Shown: one piece after another, positions 12,939-25,400 of the stretch | Numbering within the stretch: the stretch's first letter is position 1 | Layout of the letters: every line of letters begins with the position of its first letter | Source: Branchiostoma floridae | Taxonomy: Eukaryota > Chordata > Leptocardii > Amphioxiformes > Branchiostomatidae | Assembly (NCBI RefSeq): GCF_000003815.2 | Contig: NC_049986.1 | Location: 11,387,354 to 11,451,353, forward strand | Length of the DNA stretch: 64,000 nt | Direction of reading: 5' to 3' | Notes under the pieces: model-generated | Told to the model about the DNA's origin: nothing | What the model saw: the letters and a program-made list of their open reading frames with translations, nothing else | Database searches by the model: none | Program-made: the position numbers and the translations under genes

Positions 12939-15101
12939 ATGGCACTGTCGACTGAAGACAAGCGCAAACTGCTACACAACAAATGGTTCAAAGATGTCAA
13001 GTTAGCGAACGGACTCACACAGGAACACTTGGAGGGTTTTGAGACATTTGCTGTGCGTGATGATGACGTTTTCGTAGCATCCTACCCTAAAACTGGTGAG
13101 TTTTGTGACTTTGTACTATTAGGTACATTCAACTTCATTTTGCTGTTAGTAGACTTTACCAAAATTGTTAAACATGGTTTGTTAGTATGCATTGTGTGTA
13201 GACATTTAAATTGGTGGTGCAACAGTTGCTTAAAGCTCTAGATCTGTCACTCTGTCATATGTCTGTTTTCACATCCAACAATTCACCACCTTTTCCTGCA
13301 TTCCACCCAACTTTAGGCAGTACCTGGGTGCGGCAGATTGTGTCTCTCCTGTACTGTGACGCAGATCCTGAGAAAGATATCTCCACGTACAAAAGATTTC
13401 CATTTTTTGAAAGGTACGACCTAAGGACCCAAGCACCCGTCTACAAAACTATTGAAGCAGCACCTTCTCCAAGGCTGATAAAGACTCATCTGCCTTATGA
13501 CTTGCTGCCCAGGGATGTCAGGGATGGAAAAGGAAAGGTAACAGGTATATCACTTGTTATCTGTAAGCAGAGCAACCAATCTATATATTCTGCCAATGGA
13601 CAGGTCTTTTTTTTCTGCAAACCCTACTTGTTAGAGGCAGAGTATTGCAATGTGATTTATATATGAGTGAAGCATTATCATATAGAAAAGTGAATTTATT
13701 ATGGTAGTATTGCATATTGTATTAACAGTGACGTCTGGGCACTGTCATTTCTTGTTTCTTAAGTTCAGTAGACACAATTATCTTGCACAACAGTCATACA
13801 GACAAGTGGCTGTCCTCAAGATATGCATCAATAAACAAATAAACAAATTGTGTAATAAACAATTGAATTTCATTTTCTGTTCCCTTACATCAGGTCGTGT
13901 ATGTGACGCGTAACCCTCACGACACAGCAGTATCATTCTTCCACTTCTCCCAAGGAAACACCGCTTTACTCACATGGGACACATTTGATGAGTTTCTCAA
14001 CAACTTTCTGGGTGGAAAAGGTTATACTCTTTAACAGAGCAGAGATTGTGTAACTCTGCCAACAAAATCTGTATCTATTCAGTTAGAGTTTCTTTCTTGA
14101 CTTTTAAACTAATAACGTTAATTCTCATAGTTCTTACTCCTTAGTTGACTATCATTGTTGAAGTGCGTCACATTGTGATTTTAGTTATAAGTCAATAGCT
14201 TTTCATGTATGTTTGATCACCACAAACTTTATCATCTCTAAACAACACTAATGTTTGTTGTGTTTCTTTGACAGTGTCATATGGGGACTTCTACAGAAAT
14301 GTTCTTGGGTTCTGGAAGCACAAAGATGATGCAAACATATTGTTCCTGAAGTATGAAGATATGCAGAAGGTGAAGATATAATTTCTTTATGAAGTTATGT
14401 CTTTCCTTAAGACACAGTCATAAAAAAACTCATATTGTAATTTGTAGCATTGTAAAATCCTACATGTATCTTACCACCCACATGTTGAACTCTAAAATTG
14501 TATGTGCTTCTTTTTATTTTCGTGCTGTTGTTCTCACTGACATTCAGGATCTTTACAAAGTGGTTGTAAGTGTCGCAGACTTTCTCGGGAAGAAATTTCC
14601 TGAAGAATCACTGCAGAGAGTTCTAGACCACTGCCGCTTTTCCGTTATGAAGAACAACCCCAGAGTCAACTATGAACCACTGGCAAGGAAGGGGATTTTG
14701 GATTTTAGCAAGTCCAAATTTATGAGGAAAGGTAAATATGGGTCCCTTAGCCGATTTTCTCTTGTGTGGTTTTCTATTTGAGATAGGATTCTTGAAGGAG
14801 AAATTTGTTCTTTGCCACATGTTGTAAAGCTGACCGATTGCCCTATTGCTACTAACACCAGGTCTTACAACTAAGCTAGTACATTTGCTGTTTTGGACGT
14901 GCTGTTTTTCTGCTGTTTTGTACATGAAAATACAATGTGCATTGACACTTGATTTGTTTGTTTCATATAGGAATAGTGGGAGACTGGAAGAACTACTTTT
15001 CAGCCCAGCAAAGAGAAACTGCTGATCGACTGTACAGACAGAGGACTTTGGGAACAGGACTGCACTTTGACTTTGAGCCCTGTGAACCAGCAAAACTGTA
15101 G
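12939..15101 (+). CDS. Cytosolic sulfotransferase (SULT family)
   Basis: The enzyme would transfer sulfonate from PAPS to a hydroxyl or amine acceptor in the cytosol. Six exons join in frame to 304 residues, close to the usual 285-305: 12939-13095, 13317-13537, 13894-14020, 14275-14369, 14548-14731 and 14971-15101. The 5'-phosphosulfate loop YPKTGSTW is built across the first junction. KTHLPYDLLP carries the catalytic His. RNPHDTAVSFFHF is the 3'-phosphate-binding segment and RKGIVGDWKNYF the C-terminal PAPS/dimer motif. The frame runs unbroken to TAG, so it looks functional. Subfamily (SULT1, 2, 4 or 6) and substrate cannot be read from sequence alone. It is divergent from SMG7, with no functional link implied. 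Confidence 0.95.
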
Positions 15102-15220
15102 AGATCCTGTGTTTTGCTGGCCTGAGGTTTTAGTAGTCTGCAAAGAAATCAAGATGGTGCATTCATTTGTAATCTCATGTATGATTAGATGATACATTCA
15201 GTACCAGCAGTGTAGATGTT

Positions 15221-15226
15221 AATAAA
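15221..15226 (+). terminator. Polyadenylation signal of the sulfotransferase gene
   Basis: A canonical AATAAA lies 120 bases after the stop codon, on the coding strand and just before the tandem array begins. Confidence 0.6.
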
Positions 15227-15302
15227 CATTCTGATACATCTCATACAGTCTTTTACAACATCATTTATGAAAGAAATGTCACAAGAGTGCTGATATCTCT
15301 GA

Positions 15303-15662
15303 CGATTTTTTTTACAATTTTTGCAAGTCCAATCGGATACATCCTTCTGGAGATATTCTTGAGTATACGCGCCCTGTTTAGGCGCAACCGCTAGCTACTT
15401 TTTTCAAAGACCGCCTGTCACGGCACCTGGTAGGGTGGTGAGTTAATACCGCGATTGTAGCTTAGGGTTCAAGTTCCGGCCCGGCACACTTGGTATGGTT
15501 AGAAAGGTTGCTTAGTAAGGAATCGAAGGATGAAAATCGCAGTCCAATCAGATACATCCTTCTGGAGATATTCTTGAGTATACGCGCCCTGTTTAGGCGC
15601 AACCGCTAGCTACTTTTTTCAAAGACCGCCTGTCACGGCACCTGGTAGGGTGGTGAGTTAAT
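15303..15662. repeat. 215-base tandem array, left part
   Basis: The word TCCAATCGGATACATCC recurs at 15328 and 15543, a period of 215. Each unit contains TGGTAGGGTGG, which resembles a pol III A box. About 27 bases later comes GGTTCAAGTTCC, which resembles a B box. The array is broken at 15662 by the LINE and resumes at 20409. Confidence 0.85.
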
Positions 15663-15781
15663 GAATGAATGAAAGACCTTTATTGTACATTCATGCCTCG
15701 ACGGGCTAGGTACAGGTCACTGATAACAGACATGACTGATAACAGAATAACAAACATATGAAAAAAACAACAGGATACAAT

Positions 15782-18700
15782 TTAACTAGTTGAAGGTACT
15801 AAGCTAACAGGATGGTCGACATCTTCTCGCTTCTTTGTACAGGTGTAGATATAAGAACATATAATGTTTGATAAACAGGGTTTGTCTAGGCGCATCAAAA
15901 ATAGAAATTTATCCGTTGCATTAAGATGTTCAAAATATGGGAACTCTTTTCTGATATATTCATAAAGCACAATCCGTTCATTATGGTACAATTTACAGTG
16001 TAAAATAAAATGCTGTTCATCTTCTACATGTTGTAGATCACAAAATTGGCAGACTCTATGCTGCAGGGGGGTGCGGTTGTGCCTTCCAGTTTCGATATGT
16101 AACTTGTGGCAACTAATCCGGAGTTTAGTGACAGCTACTCTGTGCTGTATGTTTTTCACCACCAGATACTCTTCTTCTTTATAAATAGTCTTGAATAATC
16201 TATAGGTTCGTAATTTGTTACCGAAAGATTTGTCCCGGTTGTCATTGTGTATTTCGGTTCTAAATGTTTGAATGTAAATATCCTTTAATCGTTGGCTGAT
16301 GGCGTTGGTTATAGGTAATAGGTTTGTTCCTAGAGATATCTGAGATCTCCATATGTAGGCAAAACCGCATTCCTCCAGTATCTTACGAACGCCGGACGCC
16401 CAGCACTTATTTCCATTATCATCTAGTTGTAATTGACAAGATAGGGCGTCGGCTTGTAGACTGTCAGCTGGCACGTTTTGATGGATTCTTAGAAAGTGTT
16501 TGATAGCGTTCAGGGAGGCTTCCAGTTGAATGGGGTACCTCCCTAATTCCGCTCTTGTGGCAAGGTTAGATGCTGGTCTGGGGACATTTAGTGCTTGTTT
16601 GCAGAATTTAAGGTGAACAGATTCAATGGGACAGGTTTTAGGGCTTTTAAATGCGCCCCATATTTCTGAGCCATAAAGTAGAATAGGTTTGACACATGCA
16701 TCGAAAAGTTTGTTTCTAACTGGTAATGAGGCGGTGGCTTTATCTAAAGATTGTTTTATTCCGAATAAAGCCTTCAGACCTTTGCCACTCAGGTATTTGT
16801 TGTTAGCTTTAAACGTGCCAGCTGCACTCACAATAATACCAAGATAAGTATAACAAGTTACAATTTCTATTTCACGATTATCAAACAGGAGAGAACAGTT
16901 TTTAGGTAGACTGCCACCCTTTGTAAATACAATAATTTTTGTTTTCCTAAGATTTACTTTTAATTTCCAAAGTGCACAATAATTTTCCAGATTGTTCAAG
17001 GAATGCTGTAATCCCTGTTTGGACTCGGAAAAAAATTACCAAGTCGTCAGCATACAACAAGCATGGGACAGTTTTGCTGTGCATAAGTGGGGGATTACAA
17101 GGAGCACCGTCAAATTGGGACACAATATCGCTAAGAAAAAGGTTAAATAATGTAGGGCTTAAGTTACACCCTTGTCTCACACCACAGTTAGTAACAAAAG
17201 TTTCAGTCAATCCATTTTTAGATTTAACGCAGTTTATAGTCTTTGAATACATGCCTTCTATTACTTTTAGAAATTTACCACCAATACCGAGTTTACTCAA
17301 TTTAAACAAGAGGCCGTTTCTCCAAACGGAATCAAATGCTTTGCTAAAATCAATGAAGCAAGCGTAAAGTTGACGGTTTTTGTTTAGATATTTGGTAACT
17401 AGTGTACTTAAAACAAACAGATTATCGGTAGTTCTAAAGTTTTGTCTGAAGCCTGCTTGGTGTGGCTGGAAGAGGTTATTGTGTTCTGCGTATTTGACAA
17501 GGCGTGAATTTAGAATGGAGGAGAATAATTTCCCTAAACAGCTGATTATAGAAATCCCTCTGTAGTTATCTGGCAGGGAGGTGTCTCCTGACTTGTGGAT
17601 AGGAACAATATGACTTACTGACCATTCTTGCGGGAAATGACCATTTTGTAAGCAAGTGTTAAACAAGTGGAGTATAGGTTCTTTAAGCAACATTTTACCA
17701 GATTTTAGCATTTCATTCAAAATTCTGTCATTGCCGCTTGACTTATTGTTTTTTAGTTTTAAGACTGCGGTGTCCAATTCTTCTGGGGTAATTGCGGAAT
17801 CTAGTTCTGACGAGTTTGGTGGGGTGGTCGAAAAGTCTGTTTGAATGTTTTCACTGGGAAGGCCGTTGTCTGTAGGGCTATCAGGAAATTTGTCAAGATT
17901 CTTGAAGTGGTTTACCCATTCCTCTTCTGTAATCTGGTTATCGTCATTTGGCTTTCCTGGTTTCAGTTTATTTATCAAATTCCAGAATGCACTCGGATTT
18001 CTTTCCCGTAGTGAAGACAATTGATCCATGATTTGTTGGTGGAAATCTCGTTTTTTCTTTTTTAGCAATTTCTTATATTCTTTTTTACTTTTGAAGAATC
18101 TACCCCTTATGTCTGGATTCGACGGATTTTTTTCCAGTAAAGATGCTATGTTTTTCACTTCCCTTTTCATTTCCATGCAGGTTTTGTCAAACCATTTCTT
18201 GTTGTGTCTTTTACGTGGGCGTTTCCTTACCCTTTTCAGACATAGTGACTGATCACCTGCTTCTCTCAAAATGGAACCAAACTCAGACACATAATCATCA
18301 ATTTCCGAAGTGCTGTTTATGTTGTTTGGGACGTTAGAACAAAGTAAACGTAGTCTATCGACGAAATGAGACTGGCCGAGAGAAGAAAGGAACTTCTGGG
18401 CTGATTTATCGTTCCATTTATACTGTTTGGGGAGAGGTTTTGCATTTGATATGTTCCGGCTTTCTTGATAGGAGTGATTTGTTGATTTTGATTGGATTAA
18501 TGCCCAAACCATGCAGTGATCAGAGAATAACGTTAATGGTTTTATGTGAAACGATAAGATATGTGGGATCAGGGACTGACTGCAAATTATGTAGTCAACC
18601 GTGCTGCTTCCACGCGGTTGGTGGCAGGTAAATTTCCCCTGTAAATCCCCAGCCACCCTCCCGTTTAGAACTCTTAGGTTAACTTGAACACATAGGTCAG

Positions 18701-19313
18701 CAATATGCCTGCCGAATTTATTCGGAGGGGCCTTATCCATGTGTTGTCTATCCGAGGAGTAAGGGAAGCTGTCTGGATTACAATCGTCAGGAGTGCTATC
18801 ATCTACATAATCGCGCAAATCACCAAGACGAGCGTTTAAGTCGCCGCCAAGTAAAATAAATCCGTCTGAACTATATCTAGATATTTCGCTTTCTAGGATT
18901 TCTAATGTATGATTTTCTGCGTATTTGTGGGTGGTCGATGCACATGGACTAATATATGCCGAACAAATAAACAAGTCTTTTGGTAGGCCCAGTAGCTTTC
19001 GGTCTATCTGTACCCAGAGAACATCTGTAGATTTGGATTGTGCTTTCTTGACGTAGTTTCTGTACTCTCTCTTGTAAAAGAATATTATACCCCCCGAGGA
19101 GCGCTTAGCTCGCCTGTTTTTTTGTCTGCATTGGTGGAAATAACTGTAGCCGGGAATGTTGATTTTTGTGTTGTCTGTGCTCCAGGTTTCTAGGAGCGAG
19201 AAGAAGTCAAACTTGTTTACATAAGAAACGAAATCTATATCCTCTAATTTGGTACCTAAACCGTGAACGTTCCAGGCACCAAAACTTTTGCTTCCGCCTG
19301 GGAATGTTTTCAT
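15782..19313 (-). CDS. LINE ORF2: AP-like endonuclease and reverse transcriptase
   Basis: The reading runs from Met at 19313 to the stop near 15782, about 1,175 codons, with one frame change. N-terminal endonuclease motifs are LLETWSTD, LLGGDLNARLGD and LFSDHCMVW. Reverse-transcriptase blocks follow in order: HIVPIHKSGDTSLPDNYRGI, QAGFRQNFRTTDNLF, YACFIDFSKAFDSVWR, GVRQGCNLSPTLFNLF and YADDLVIF. The C-terminal part has a Cys/His cluster (CQFCDLQHVEDEQHFILHC) like the terminal zinc knuckle of many LINEs. Directly after YADDLVIF the frame shifts at a run of seven A's (plus strand 17029-17035). Six would keep the two frames joined (16947-19313 and 15782-16999), so one base has been gained. Otherwise ORF2 looks whole. 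Confidence 0.9.
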
Positions 19314-19610
19314 ACTGTTGATAAAGTACTAGTACTAAGAAAAATTGTGTCTTTGCGGTCCGAATCCACAATACTTGACAATACTTAACTAGTTAAACAT
19401 TTAAATAGAGATACTATGACAATAAATTCTAAACCTTCAGTGAGATACTATAAATAGGAAGTCTAAAACTACTGGTATATGTTTATGAAATACCAACGTT
19501 AACAGACAATGAGTCTAGCAGTTCTTAAAGAGATAACAAACAAAAATAAAAAAGGGAATTCAAAAGTAAAGGCACATAGGGTGACGCAAGGTACAGTCCC
19601 AGTATACATC

Positions 19611-20407
19611 CTACCACATGGCGAACATCGGCGGCCACATCATACTTGGGTGCCATGGCCAGGGCGGTAGGTTCATCGGCGGTGGATGTCGGGGCGAGAT
19701 GGGGAAGTTGGCGTTCGTAGGAGGGGGTCCCCAGGGCACGGGAGGAGGCTGGAACATGGGCCGGCTCCAAGGTCCGGAGGGTGGGGGCTGGTTCCAGGGT
19801 CCTGCACGGTGTCTGGGCGTGATCGCTGCTTCCCCCGTCTGGCCATTCGAAGTAGAGGACTTTGACTCTTGCATGGTCATAGGGCCGCTAACCCTTGGCG
19901 CATCGAACGTCTGTCCTGTTCTCTGTGTTGAAGGTTCGGTAGAAATGACAGGCATACTTTCTGTCGGGCCTTTCTCAGGTGCCGGTGCAGGGCGTTCCTG
20001 TCCGTGCACGGGGTGGTGACTTGAAGTTGGAGCAGGTTGGGAGCGAGTAGGAGGCTGAGTTGGTCTTGGAGCGGGTTGGGATCGGGAAGGTGGTTGGAAT
20101 CGGGGAGGTGTCTGGCTGGGTCTGCCCATCTGTGCACCGACTACTGCGTCTCTGTACGAGCGGTTCGGAGAACTTAGCTTGATGTTTGCTGTAGGTTGGT
20201 TGTTGTTGATAGGGTCGTTCCTTCGGCCCATGTAATGGCCCAGGCCTACGAGGGGGTTGATCGTTCGCTTTATGTTGGCAGCCAGAACCCGAATCCCATT
20301 TCTGTTGAGATGATATCCGTCTGATGAGTACAGGGGTCTCTTGATGGTCCCGGAGGCGGCGAAGTTTGAGTTGTCTATGGTGTGAATGTAAGACGTCTCA
20401 TCAGCGG
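19611..20407 (-). CDS. LINE ORF1, C-terminal part with esterase-like end
   Basis: The frame is open from the truncation point (20407) to a stop at 19611, about 265 codons. Near its start is SSDGYHLNRNGIRVLAANI, matching the last block (Asp-x-x-His) of SGNH/GDSL hydrolases. ORF1 proteins of many CR1 and L2 elements carry such an esterase. The rest is low-complexity Pro-, Gln- and Trp-rich sequence (for example PPWPWHPSMMWPPMFAMW). The catalytic Ser block is lost with the truncated 5' end, so this copy cannot make a full ORF1 protein. Confidence 0.7.
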
Positions 20408-20408
20408 C

Positions 20409-20915
20409 GTTAATACCGCGATTGTAGCTTAGGGTTCAAGTTCCGGCCCGGCACACTTGGTATGGTTAGAAAGGTCCCTTAGTACGAAATCGAAGCTAAG
20501 GGTGAAAACTGCAGTCCAATCGGATACATCCTTCTGGAGATATTCTTGAGTATAGGCGCTCTGTTTAGGCGCGACCGCTAGCTACTTTTTTCAAAGACCG
20601 CCTGTCACGGCACCTGGTAGGGTGGTGAGTTAATACCGCGATTGTAGCTTAGGGTTCAAGTTCCGGCCCGGCACACTTGGTATCGTTCGAAAGGTCCCTT
20701 AGTACGGAATCGAAGGGTGAAAACCGCAGTCCAATCGGATACATCCTTCTGGAGATATTCTTGAGTATAGGCGCTCTGTTTAGGCGCGACCGCTAGCTAC
20801 TTTTTTCAAAGACCGCCTGTCACGGCATCTGGTAGGGTGGTGAGTTAATACCGCGATTGTAGCTTAGGGTTCAAGTTCCGGCCCGGCAAACTTGGTATCG
20901 TTCGAAAGGTCCCTT
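20409..20915. repeat. 215-base tandem array, right part
   Basis: The array continues beyond the LINE. TTCAAGTTCCGGCCCGGCA occurs near 20437, 20652 and 20867, spaced 215 bases, and TCCAATCGGATACATCC at 20515 and 20730. The units on this side are nearly identical to each other and slightly different from the left part. Confidence 0.85.
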
Positions 20916-21690
20916 GGTGAGAATGGAACCACGACTAAGCACCACCTAATAATTAGGATTTTTGAAAAGTGTCTGAAATAGGCAAACGATGGTTTCGTTT
21001 TTGGGAAGGTCTCTTGGTAGGGAAATGATTGCTGAAATCCGTTTCTGAATCGCATGCGTTGTTGGCGAGTTATGAGCGTTTAAAGTTAACCACGATAAGC
21101 ACCAGCTAAAATTAGGATCTTTGAAAAGTGTAAACTTAGGGAAATGTTTGCTGAAATCTGTTTCCTGATTGCATGTGTGGTTTGCGAGTTATGAGCGTTT
21201 AAAGTTAAACACATCTAACCTCAACCTAAATCAAAAATTTTTGAAAAGTTTCTGAAATAGGCAAACCAGGTCTCTTGGTAGGGAAATGTTTGCTGAAATC
21301 CGTTTCCGGATTGCATGCGTTGTTGGTGAGTTATGGGTGTTTAAAGTTAACCACGACTATTAAGCACCAGCTAAAATTAGGATTTTTGAAAAGTGTCTGA
21401 AATAGGCAAACCATGCGGTACCATTGGAAAGGTCTTTTAATAGGGAAATGTTTGCTGATTGCGTGCGTTGTTGGCGAGTTATGAGCGTTTAAAGTTAACC
21501 ACAACTAACCGCAACCTAAAAGTAGTATTTTTGAAAAGTGTCTGAAGTAGACAAACCATGGTATCATTGGAAAGGCCTCTTAGCTAGTAGGGAAATGTTT
21601 GCTGAAATCCTGTAAAACTTGTCAAATTCGTTTCCGGATTTCATGCATTGTTGGCGAGTATTAAAATGAGCGTTTAATTTAAAGTTAACC
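20916..21690. repeat. Degenerate repeat array
   Basis: Phrases such as AGTTAACCACGACTA, TTTTTGAAAAGTGTCTGAAA and TAGGGAAATGTTTGCTGAAA return about five times at irregular 119-189 base spacing. The segment TGGTATCATTGGAAAGGYCTCTT resembles TGGTATCGTTCGAAAGGTCC of the 215-base units, so this may be an older, diverged part of the same family. Confidence 0.65.
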
Positions 21691-21710
21691 ACGACCCCAT
21701 ATTCCGTAGG

Positions 21711-21781
21711 TCTGGCCAGCTTACTCCTCTTTTTGTTCCATTTCTACGTTTTTTTCAGCGACCTTTGGAGTCTGGTAGAGA
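21711..21781 (-). repeat. Copy 1 of a dispersed 70-base foldback-end element
   Basis: Read on the minus strand, this segment gives CTCTACCAGACTCCAAAGGT, then GTAGAAATGG, then GAGGAGTAAGCTGGCCAGA. The same succession is found at 48803-48885, and a full palindromic relative lies at 57072-57295. Confidence 0.6.
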
Positions 21782-21989
21782 CTTCGTCCTCTTTAACACG
21801 GGCAGTAGCCGGTAACAGTATCAAGGCGCAAATTCACACCCCGATCAAACATCGTATCAGTCTCAGACTTACTGATATCATCCTCTACATTTTAACACAG
21901 TTTACACCTTGCTGTTGTGTACAGGGAAATAACCTTTGCAAGGACTGTGGCTTTACTAATACTACTTTATAAAGTTACCATAACTAAAT

Positions 21990-22437
21990 TTTACTATTGA
22001 GTTTACACAAGCTCTCTTAATTACCCCCTCCCGGGCGGCGGCAATTGTAGGGCCGGCCGCTAGGGGCGCGATTTTAGTCAGGCTCGGGGCCGCGATGTTA
22101 CCGCATACAAACAGATTTTCAATGTAATAAAAAGTTTAACCGGAGGCGCACTAGTGCTGATATATCTTATAGTTTTTTTTTCAATTTTAGTGTGTTCTAC
22201 AAACTTGATTTGGGTCTATACTTTGCGAATAGCGAAGATTACTTTTGTTGCGTTCTGATGTTGTTAAAGGTAAACAACAACAAGTCGGGTCAGTTTCATG
22301 GGAGTTGCCAAGCTACAGGTACGCCACACAGTGAGACTGGAGTGGGAGGGCAAACCTTCTTGCAACCCTCCCTTCTCCTCAAAACAGACACCAGAGACAT
22401 GCTTGGTGCAGAATTTTAGACCCTGACTATACGGAGA
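21990..22437 (+). promoter_or_regulatory. Promoter/5' UTR region of the TTC28-like gene
   Basis: A locally GC- and CpG-rich segment (22025-22100, including GGCCGGCCGC) stands out in AT-rich surroundings some 350 bases before the start codon, as expected for a CpG-type promoter. An in-frame TAG at 22417-22419 closes the frame upstream of the ATG at 22438, supporting that start. Confidence 0.5.
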
Positions 22438-25400
22438 ATGGAGAGAGGCCACGGGGATTCAGCTGCTAGGCGTAAGGCCAGGAGCAAGACTGATCGAAAG
22501 AGCAAGGTAACACGTTATCAACGTTAAACGTTTAGAGTCCAGATTTGTTCGACAAAATATGAGCCGAGTTTATATCAAATTTTGACTCTTGCAGGGTGTC
22601 TTTCGCTTGTAACGTTAGTTAATACTTTCCCATCAATTTGCTTGTACTTTGTAGTTTATACTTGTCCATATAAAGTTATTATTATTATTATGTTTAATTT
22701 TCTTTCAACATGAGTAGAGTAACGTTAGAGTAAGTGGCAGAAGACAATTAGAGGCATCCCATCCCCAACATTATGGTTACAAACGTATGTTGACATTGTT
22801 TGTCTGATTAACTAAATTTATTACAAACATCATAAACCTTACACTCTTATCATCAACTCCTTCAGTCGCAGCCTTCAGGTCAGCCTACTTCAAATGACAG
22901 TACTGCGCCACACACAAGTAGCAGCACCTCTGCAGTGTCAGCGATAAGTGAAGATGACAAGGAATCCAAGGTGAGCATCATACATTATCTTAGTAAACAC
23001 CTTACAGAGGTTAAATCCCTGCTCTCCTCTTTCTTCAACCCATCCATGTACTGGTCAATCAGGTGCCGTGTACTGGTGCCGGGACATGGTACTTCTCTAG
23101 GGCTACTTTTATCATCAATCAGCTGGTGACGAACTGAGCCATAGGTATTATCATGTGTTCCCCACAGTATTTGACTCTTTGCTGGATTGATATAGTGGAA
23201 ATTGCTTATAGGGTGATTAGTTGGCCAGAGCTGAGCTGAAGATTTTTAAAGACTCAGGATGGACATAAGGAAAGGTGGGCTATCAAAAGCATAAGGTTAA
23301 ACTTATAGCCATATTTTTGCAATCATTATAGCTAGCCTAACGTGTTACGCCATGAGCAAAAAAATTGAAACCAATCCCGTTAAAACGTGCTAATGAGTAG
23401 GCGGGCAGGCAACACTCCTAATACATGTGTACTATTATCATTAAGATAAGAAGCAAACTCACAACCGTATGGTCACCAGGATATAGCAATTGCAAGATGG
23501 TTGAGGACAACAAATAATCCTGAAAGCTATTGAGTGATGAATGTCTGAATTGTTTTGTCTGAAGCTTACTTAAGGCTGAATACTGTTTTTATCTCAGATT
23601 CTACTGCTGCAAGCAGAGGGTGATGCAGCATTTCACAGCAGGGAGTACCACCAAGCAGTGGACCTGTACTCAAAGGCGCTGGATCTACAGTCTGACGTGT
23701 ACGAGATCCGCGCCTGCCGTACTGCCGCCTACATCCAGCTGGAGGACTACAGAAATGCTGAGGCAGACGCTCAACAACTGATCAGCTTCAAGCCCAAGCT
23801 TCCCCAAGTAAACCCTTGTTCATAGATTCTGTTTATGGTACATGACATTGACTTTTAATCTGGTTCAATTCCTTAACTTTTGTATTCACCTTATGTGTTC
23901 TATTTAGTAAAACTTTTTAAGTTGAACTTATAACGTTAATGTTATATAACTTACTAAACAAGGCTACTGAATTAGAAATGCTAAAATCTCTTTCTATAAG
24001 GTTGCTGTTTGCTTTTAGCTCAATCTCATGATTTTTTAAAACTAGTGTCAACTCTGCACTATTGTTTGTAAAAAGATGTCATTAATCATAGTACCAAGTG
24101 GAACCTGTGACTCTACTACAGTGACAGTCTTTTTTACTCTTTTATGGATGATGAAGAAACAAATGTTTCCAAAATTTACCATTACTATATCATTTAAGGC
24201 TGAGCTGTGTATTTGTTGTACATGTAAGTACTGTACCTAGATAGAAAAGTAGCAAAGTATTTAGTTACATGATTGTGATTTTTTTACTCCCTTTTGAATT
24301 AAAAAGGAAATTTTCATTTTCCCTTTCTTATCTTGCAGAACTATTATCTGCTGGCGATATCCCAGGCCCACCAGGACAGGCATGAGGAGGCCCTGGGGTC
24401 GTTTCTGCAGTGTATGGACCTGGACCCTGAGCACAGGGACCAACTCATGGAGTATGTCGTCAGTATGGCTGCACACGTCTGTCGACTGGGGGACAGCTCA
24501 GTGCACAAGTTTATGGGTACAAATACTTTACTTCTTTATATCTATATGCAAGATATCATAACTTTAGAGAGACTGGTTGGAAACATTTGCACTGGTATTA
24601 TTTTTACAGTTTTGTGGTGATTGCTCCTCAATAAATTTATGACAATGAAATTTTTTTTTCTGCCATGCTACAAAACTCAAAGACTCCAAAAACGTCCTTT
24701 TCCTTCCTAATGCAAATAAAACCACTGCAGATTCTGAAGTAAATGAATTTACAGTAGGCCTGTGTTTTGCAACGTACTGTAAATCTAGAACATAGCAAAA
24801 AAATCTTTCCCATTATACTACAAAATGAAGTCCCCACAAAAGATTTACAAGTATTTACATCTCAGTTCTTCTGTACATTTTGAATTCATATTTTATGATG
24901 AGCCTATTGTCCTGGTAAAGGAGGTCTCTAATTTTCACATTTGCTACTTGACAAGTGTTTATACCAGAGGCTTTGTTCCCTTAAATTCATTGTTGTTTTG
25001 CAGAGATGAAGCCGGTTGCTGCACTGCACGAGCTAGGACAGACCCTGCACTACTGTGGCCTGCCAGCCCTGTGTGTGCAGATGTTGGAATCAGCTCTAAG
25101 GATTCCTACAGAAGACACAGACATAGTTACCAAGGTGGGTCATATCATAGAGTGCAGAATAAAAAATCATAATTTGCACTTTATTAAGGCCCAGTATACG
25201 AGGGGCGTGCAATTAGTAATGGTCCTGACCCATTTCCCATAGCAGGAGATTAATGAAACTTGGCACAGTTATTAGTCTTTCTCTTCATAGGAATCACCCA
25301 GAGTTATGCATTTCTCCCATCGTTTGATGCAGCTCTGGACACCGATTTTGTAGGACACCCCAGGTTGGTCCTCCAACTGATGCCTCATCAATGGCACAAG

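Larger units (their letters stand above)
15663..20408 (-). mobile_element. 5'-truncated CR1/L2-type LINE
   Basis: This non-LTR retrotransposon was inserted inside the 215-base array. GTTAAT is duplicated at 15657-15662 and 20409-20414; joining the flanks restores an ordinary repeat unit. The 3' end (left) is a short (TTCA)n tail rather than poly(A), as in CR1/L2-type elements. It carries ORF2 (endonuclease plus reverse transcriptase) and the 3' part of ORF1 with an SGNH-esterase-like end, a CR1/L2 hallmark. The 5' part of ORF1 and the 5' UTR are missing. ORF2 has only one frame break, so the insertion is probably young. Clade placement is from domain content, not a tree. Confidence 0.88.
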
